Program-made: the position numbers and the translations under genes
Part shown: positions 60,626 to 64,000 of the stretch, in pieces
Layout of the letters: every line of letters starts with the position of its first letter
Numbering within the stretch: the stretch's first letter is position 1
Notes under the pieces: generated by a model
What the model was told of the DNA's origin: nothing
The model's database searches: none
Seen by the model: only the letters and a program-made list of their open reading frames with translations
NCBI GenBank assembly: GCA_013397435.1
Contig: VZRG01000879.1
Location: forward strand, 1-64,000
Direction of reading: 5' to 3'
Source: Erythrocercus mccallii
Taxonomy: Eukaryota; Chordata; Aves; Passeriformes; Dicruridae
Length of the DNA stretch: 64,000 nt

Positions 60626-63600
60626 GTAAGTATTTTGAGCATCTGTGGAGTAAGAAGGAAGGCCTGGACCAAAGTTAGCTAGAAGATACGGGGTGCTTTT
60701 GGATGCTGGCCCAGTGTGTTTATTAAATAAAATGGTCACAGTTTTGGAAGGAAGGAGGGGATGCCTGAAGCTGAGGGATGTCAGAGCTGCTGTGTGTCTC
60801 TCAGGTATGCCAAGCAGCTCCACTCCCAGTAGCCACCTGCTGCCTCCAGTGCACACAGCTTCATTCCTGCATTGGGAAGGGAAAGCAGGAGTTATGGGTT
60901 CTTTCTGGAAGGAGAGTAGTTGTAACTACTTTTTCTGACACATCTGGAGCAGCAGCTGAACTGTCCCTGAGCAGCAAAGCTACAAAACCTGCCAAGTAAT
61001 GGCAGCGCCCTCCTAAATAGGCCAGCCAGGCTTCAAAGAGCAACTCTAATTTTGTTTGAGTCCCAATGGCTGGTTTTGATTTATGAAAAGAAGAATTAGT
61101 ACAAGTCTCCTGTTTGAAATGGAGTTGGGAGGTGGGGGACACTGGGACAGGCTTGTGTAGGGAAATAAAACCACCCACTGGGTGCAGTTATTTTCAAATG
61201 TGAGGCTTAGCAAAAGATGAACTCCTTTTGGAACAGATTGGGTCTAGGAGGGCCACACACATTCTTGCATGCATCCTTCTGATGCCTAGATATTGTGTGT
61301 CCTATGGGCAGTGATGGTGCTGTTGGTGAGGCCTTCTTGGAGTGGAATGGTGTAGTGAGGAAGTGCAAGATTTCAGCTTTCCACATGTCAGCAAGAAAAT
61401 AGCCTGTCTGATATTGTTAGTGCAGTATGTAAGGAAAAGGAAAGGTCAGGCTGGGAGAGAAGGGAGGGAAGTGAATCATGATAAGGTGAGCACTGCTTTC
61501 TGGTCTCTGTCCCTGCACGCAGCTTCACTCCTGCTTCCTGCATGGCTGCACTGTGCTGGTAGCACACAGGATGAACTTGAGGCACGTCTGGATCTGGTTT
61601 CCCTTGGCTTACTGTGCTCACTTTTTGCTCTCTGTATTTACTTCCATCCTAAGAGTAGTTAACTGGACTCTAATGGTCCAAAGTCAGGGGTGCTCAGAGC
61701 ATCCACGGGGAAGGTTCTTGGGAGGGAGAGGAGAGGTATTTCAAGTACCACTAGGTCTTTCTGAGTATGATTTAGTCCACTTTAAAGATAGGAAAAATCA
61801 TCTGAGTCCAGGCCTGTCCCCCTGCTAGTGCAGGACTCCTATGCAGATATCAGCATCCAGTCTCTCTCCTCTCTTGAAGAAGTGATAAATTTTAAGCAGC
61901 ATGTAACAGCCAGTCTACCCTGGTAAGCAGAGCTGTATTTGTTCAGACAATGTTTTAGTCTTGCTGAAGCCCAGTACCTGGCCAGTGTCTAGTTTTCCTT
62001 AATGCACAACCCTTGGTCTGAGTTCATTAGTTAACCTCTGCATAGAGAAAGTTCTCTTCAAGAAAGCCAGCCTAGCATATGGGAAAGGAGAAAGATGACA
62101 GCCGGAAATACTGCAGTACCTTACAACACTGTCAACTGTTTTTGCTGTATGCTGTTAATGGTCATTGAGGCATCTTTATTCCACGTTGCCTTTCTCTCCC
62201 TGCTCTGCTGAGCCAGGCATGGTTGCAGGCAGCCTGTGGGGATAGATGTGCTCTCAGGAGACAGAGTTGAACTGCTTCATGGGCTGACCCACATCCACAC
62301 CGCACTTTCCTATATTTTGCAAGACTGTGAGGATGGCAGGCACTGAATCCCTCTGTGGGTCCTGGAGAGGTTTGAGAGCTCCTGTCTGGGTGGCAAGTAG
62401 CTGTTCTTTGTCCTGTGCACACCCTGCTCTGAGCCAACTCATCTGGTGTAGCACCCAGCCCCCCTCTCTCTTGTGGAAAGCTGATCTGATTCACTGAGCT
62501 GGACCTGGAGAGTAAGAACTTTAGGGTAGGATGTATTGTGAGAAGGTCTGTGCTGACTAAAGGGAGAAGCTACTTTAAATGAGCTCTTTAACTCTGCTGT
62601 GCAGCACAGGCATTGTCTTCCTCTCAGACTACTCTGTCAAAGTGAGGTCTCCAAAGCCACTGTGTTCTGGCTGAGCTTGATACTTCTCTAGAGTAAAGAA
62701 GTGCTTCTGTCTTAACTGAGGGCAGGCTTTTTGCATGTTCCAGATGTTGAGGGACATTACTCCCTCCCTCTCATAGGAAGTAGTTGACCTGAGATGTTTT
62801 TCCGTTGTTGTTCAGGGTTTGAATTGGGGCGGGTAGTTGGTAATTCTTGAGCTTATACAGTGTGGTAGAGCTATATTAATCTAGCAGAGAAACTGCTTGT
62901 ATTGAGTTGCTGGGAGCTGTCAGCACAGGTTTTGAACGCCTTGTGCTGGTTTCCTGAAGTTGCTGAGCTTTGTGAGCAGAGTGCTTGAGCAAAGGTGAGC
63001 ACCAATGCTGCTGACAGAGCCCTGTGTTTGCTCTGGACCTTGAGCTGAGCCTTTGTGATTGTACCCCGTGCAGGCCAGCCCTTACTGGCAAAAGTGTGTT
63101 CTTCAGCCTTGCTGATGATTGAAGCCTTTAGAGACATGCTGGTGACTCTTTCTAGAAGTTATTGAAATAACACTTCTTTACAGCTCAAGGTCTGTGAGAA
63201 GGTCACTTGCTATAGCTGAAGTAGTTCAGGGACTTAGTGGTATTTTGCAGCCTTGGAGCTTTACTTCGAGGGAAGGGTTTGACCTGCTTTGGTTAAAGGG
63301 AAGAAGGTTACTTGGACTGCCTGCCTGCTTGCTAGAAAAGATACCAGATAAGCTTGGAGTATAATCTTAGTTTCTTAATCAGAATTTAACACGTCTGCCT
63401 CCTTGGCTAGCAGACATGTGCTGCATCACATGCACTTAAAGGGAAAACAGCTCTGCAAGACAAGTTTAACAGTCTCTGGAAACTTTGTTTGGAACATGTA
63501 ACTGTCTGTCCTGCTTCTAACCCTTCAGTAAATGCAGCAGAAGGCTGCTACCTACAGCAAAGCCTGGAGTTTTAGAGCCTCTCTGTTGGCCCTGTGCCAA

Positions 63601-64000
63601 CAAGTTCAGTGTGACATCACACAATCTGAGCATGAAGGAAAGCAGTGCTGGGGAGGGAAAGCTGGGAACCCCCAGCTGCTCTTTCCAGCAAGATGAGTCA
63701 GCTTCATCACAGCTTTGTTTTTCCAAGCCCCTCTTGACTAGTACCCTGTGGGAAACTGCTGACCCTGTATTGAGGGAACTGCATCCTTCTGGCTTGGGTG
63801 TAGAAAGACATTTTACTGAAACTGGGGGTGAAACCTCCACTCCCCATGGAGGAGGGGAGACATCTGTTCCCCACTTCAGGAGTTTACAGCAGTGGAGCAG
63901 AGGAATTAAACTCCATGGAAAGCAGATGTGATTTCTTGTATGGAGGGTCTGAAGCCAAGCCAGTGGCAGAAGCAGCCTTGCTATGCCATGCAAACTTCTG
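60626..64000 (+). other. CD82: Start of the CD82 intron after the first coding exon
   Basis: It begins with GTAAGT. I looked for the next CD82 exon, which should complete the first membrane segment with an ILG-type motif and a glycine-rich, GVW-containing stretch, and did not find it, so the intron continues past the window end. No repeat family or other gene was recognised. Open frames such as 63517-63993 (minus) have no domain. Confidence 0.7.

Noticed and set aside
60626..64000. Search for the second CD82 coding exon
   Set aside because: No frame continues the first transmembrane segment with the expected glycine-rich motif after a proper acceptor.
1..64000. CRISPR arrays, operons, tRNA or rRNA genes
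   Set aside because: No regularly spaced repeats, no cloverleaf or A/B-box pattern and no rRNA-like sequence was recognised. The window is vertebrate nuclear DNA.

Overview
This is vertebrate nuclear DNA, most likely from a bird. The evidence for a bird is a minus-strand CR1 LINE 3' end (59690-60200), low overall repeat density, a small GC-rich CpG-island promoter and short introduced microsatellites. There is no prokaryotic gene organisation, and almost every open frame in the window is a chance frame in non-coding DNA.

Only one protein-coding gene can be supported: the 5' part of the tetraspanin gene CD82 (KAI1) on the + strand. Its first coding exon is at 60543-60625, with the ATG at 60563, and encodes the N-terminal 21 residues. 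The exon is flanked by a convincing acceptor (with branch point) and a GTAAGT donor. About 19 kb upstream, at roughly 41375-42240, lies a CpG island with GC boxes, a G-quadruplex motif and a good CAG|GTAG donor at 41756/41757. I infer that this is the CD82 promoter and non-coding exon 1. The next coding exon was not found before the window ends, so the rest of the gene lies downstream.

Layout. 1-41254: intergenic sequence, which by the mammalian gene order ALX4-CD82-TSPAN18 would be the ALX4-CD82 interval. It holds an LTR-like relic near 1570-1769, an old CR1-like fragment near 9470-9700, a (CA)20 tract, a 37-nt purine-pyrimidine alternating tract, a 45-nt-arm inverted repeat (18297-18507), a (GGGAA)n tract interrupted by a 122-nt assembly gap, and a small CpG-dense patch at 23971-24180. 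41255-41353: a three-copy 33-bp minisatellite at the edge of the promoter. 41375-42240: the CpG island. 41757-60542: inferred CD82 intron 1, whose + strand looks T- and G-rich, as expected for a transcribed sense strand. 59690-60200: the CR1 insertion, ending about 340 bp before the coding exon. 60626-64000: the start of the next CD82 intron.

I did not find a new biological system. The best leads are regulatory or structural: the promoter minisatellite, the strand-skew switch at the CpG island, the inverted repeat at 18.3-18.5 kb, and a cluster of interferon-element-like repeats near 6 kb. All need comparative or functional data that cannot be generated here.
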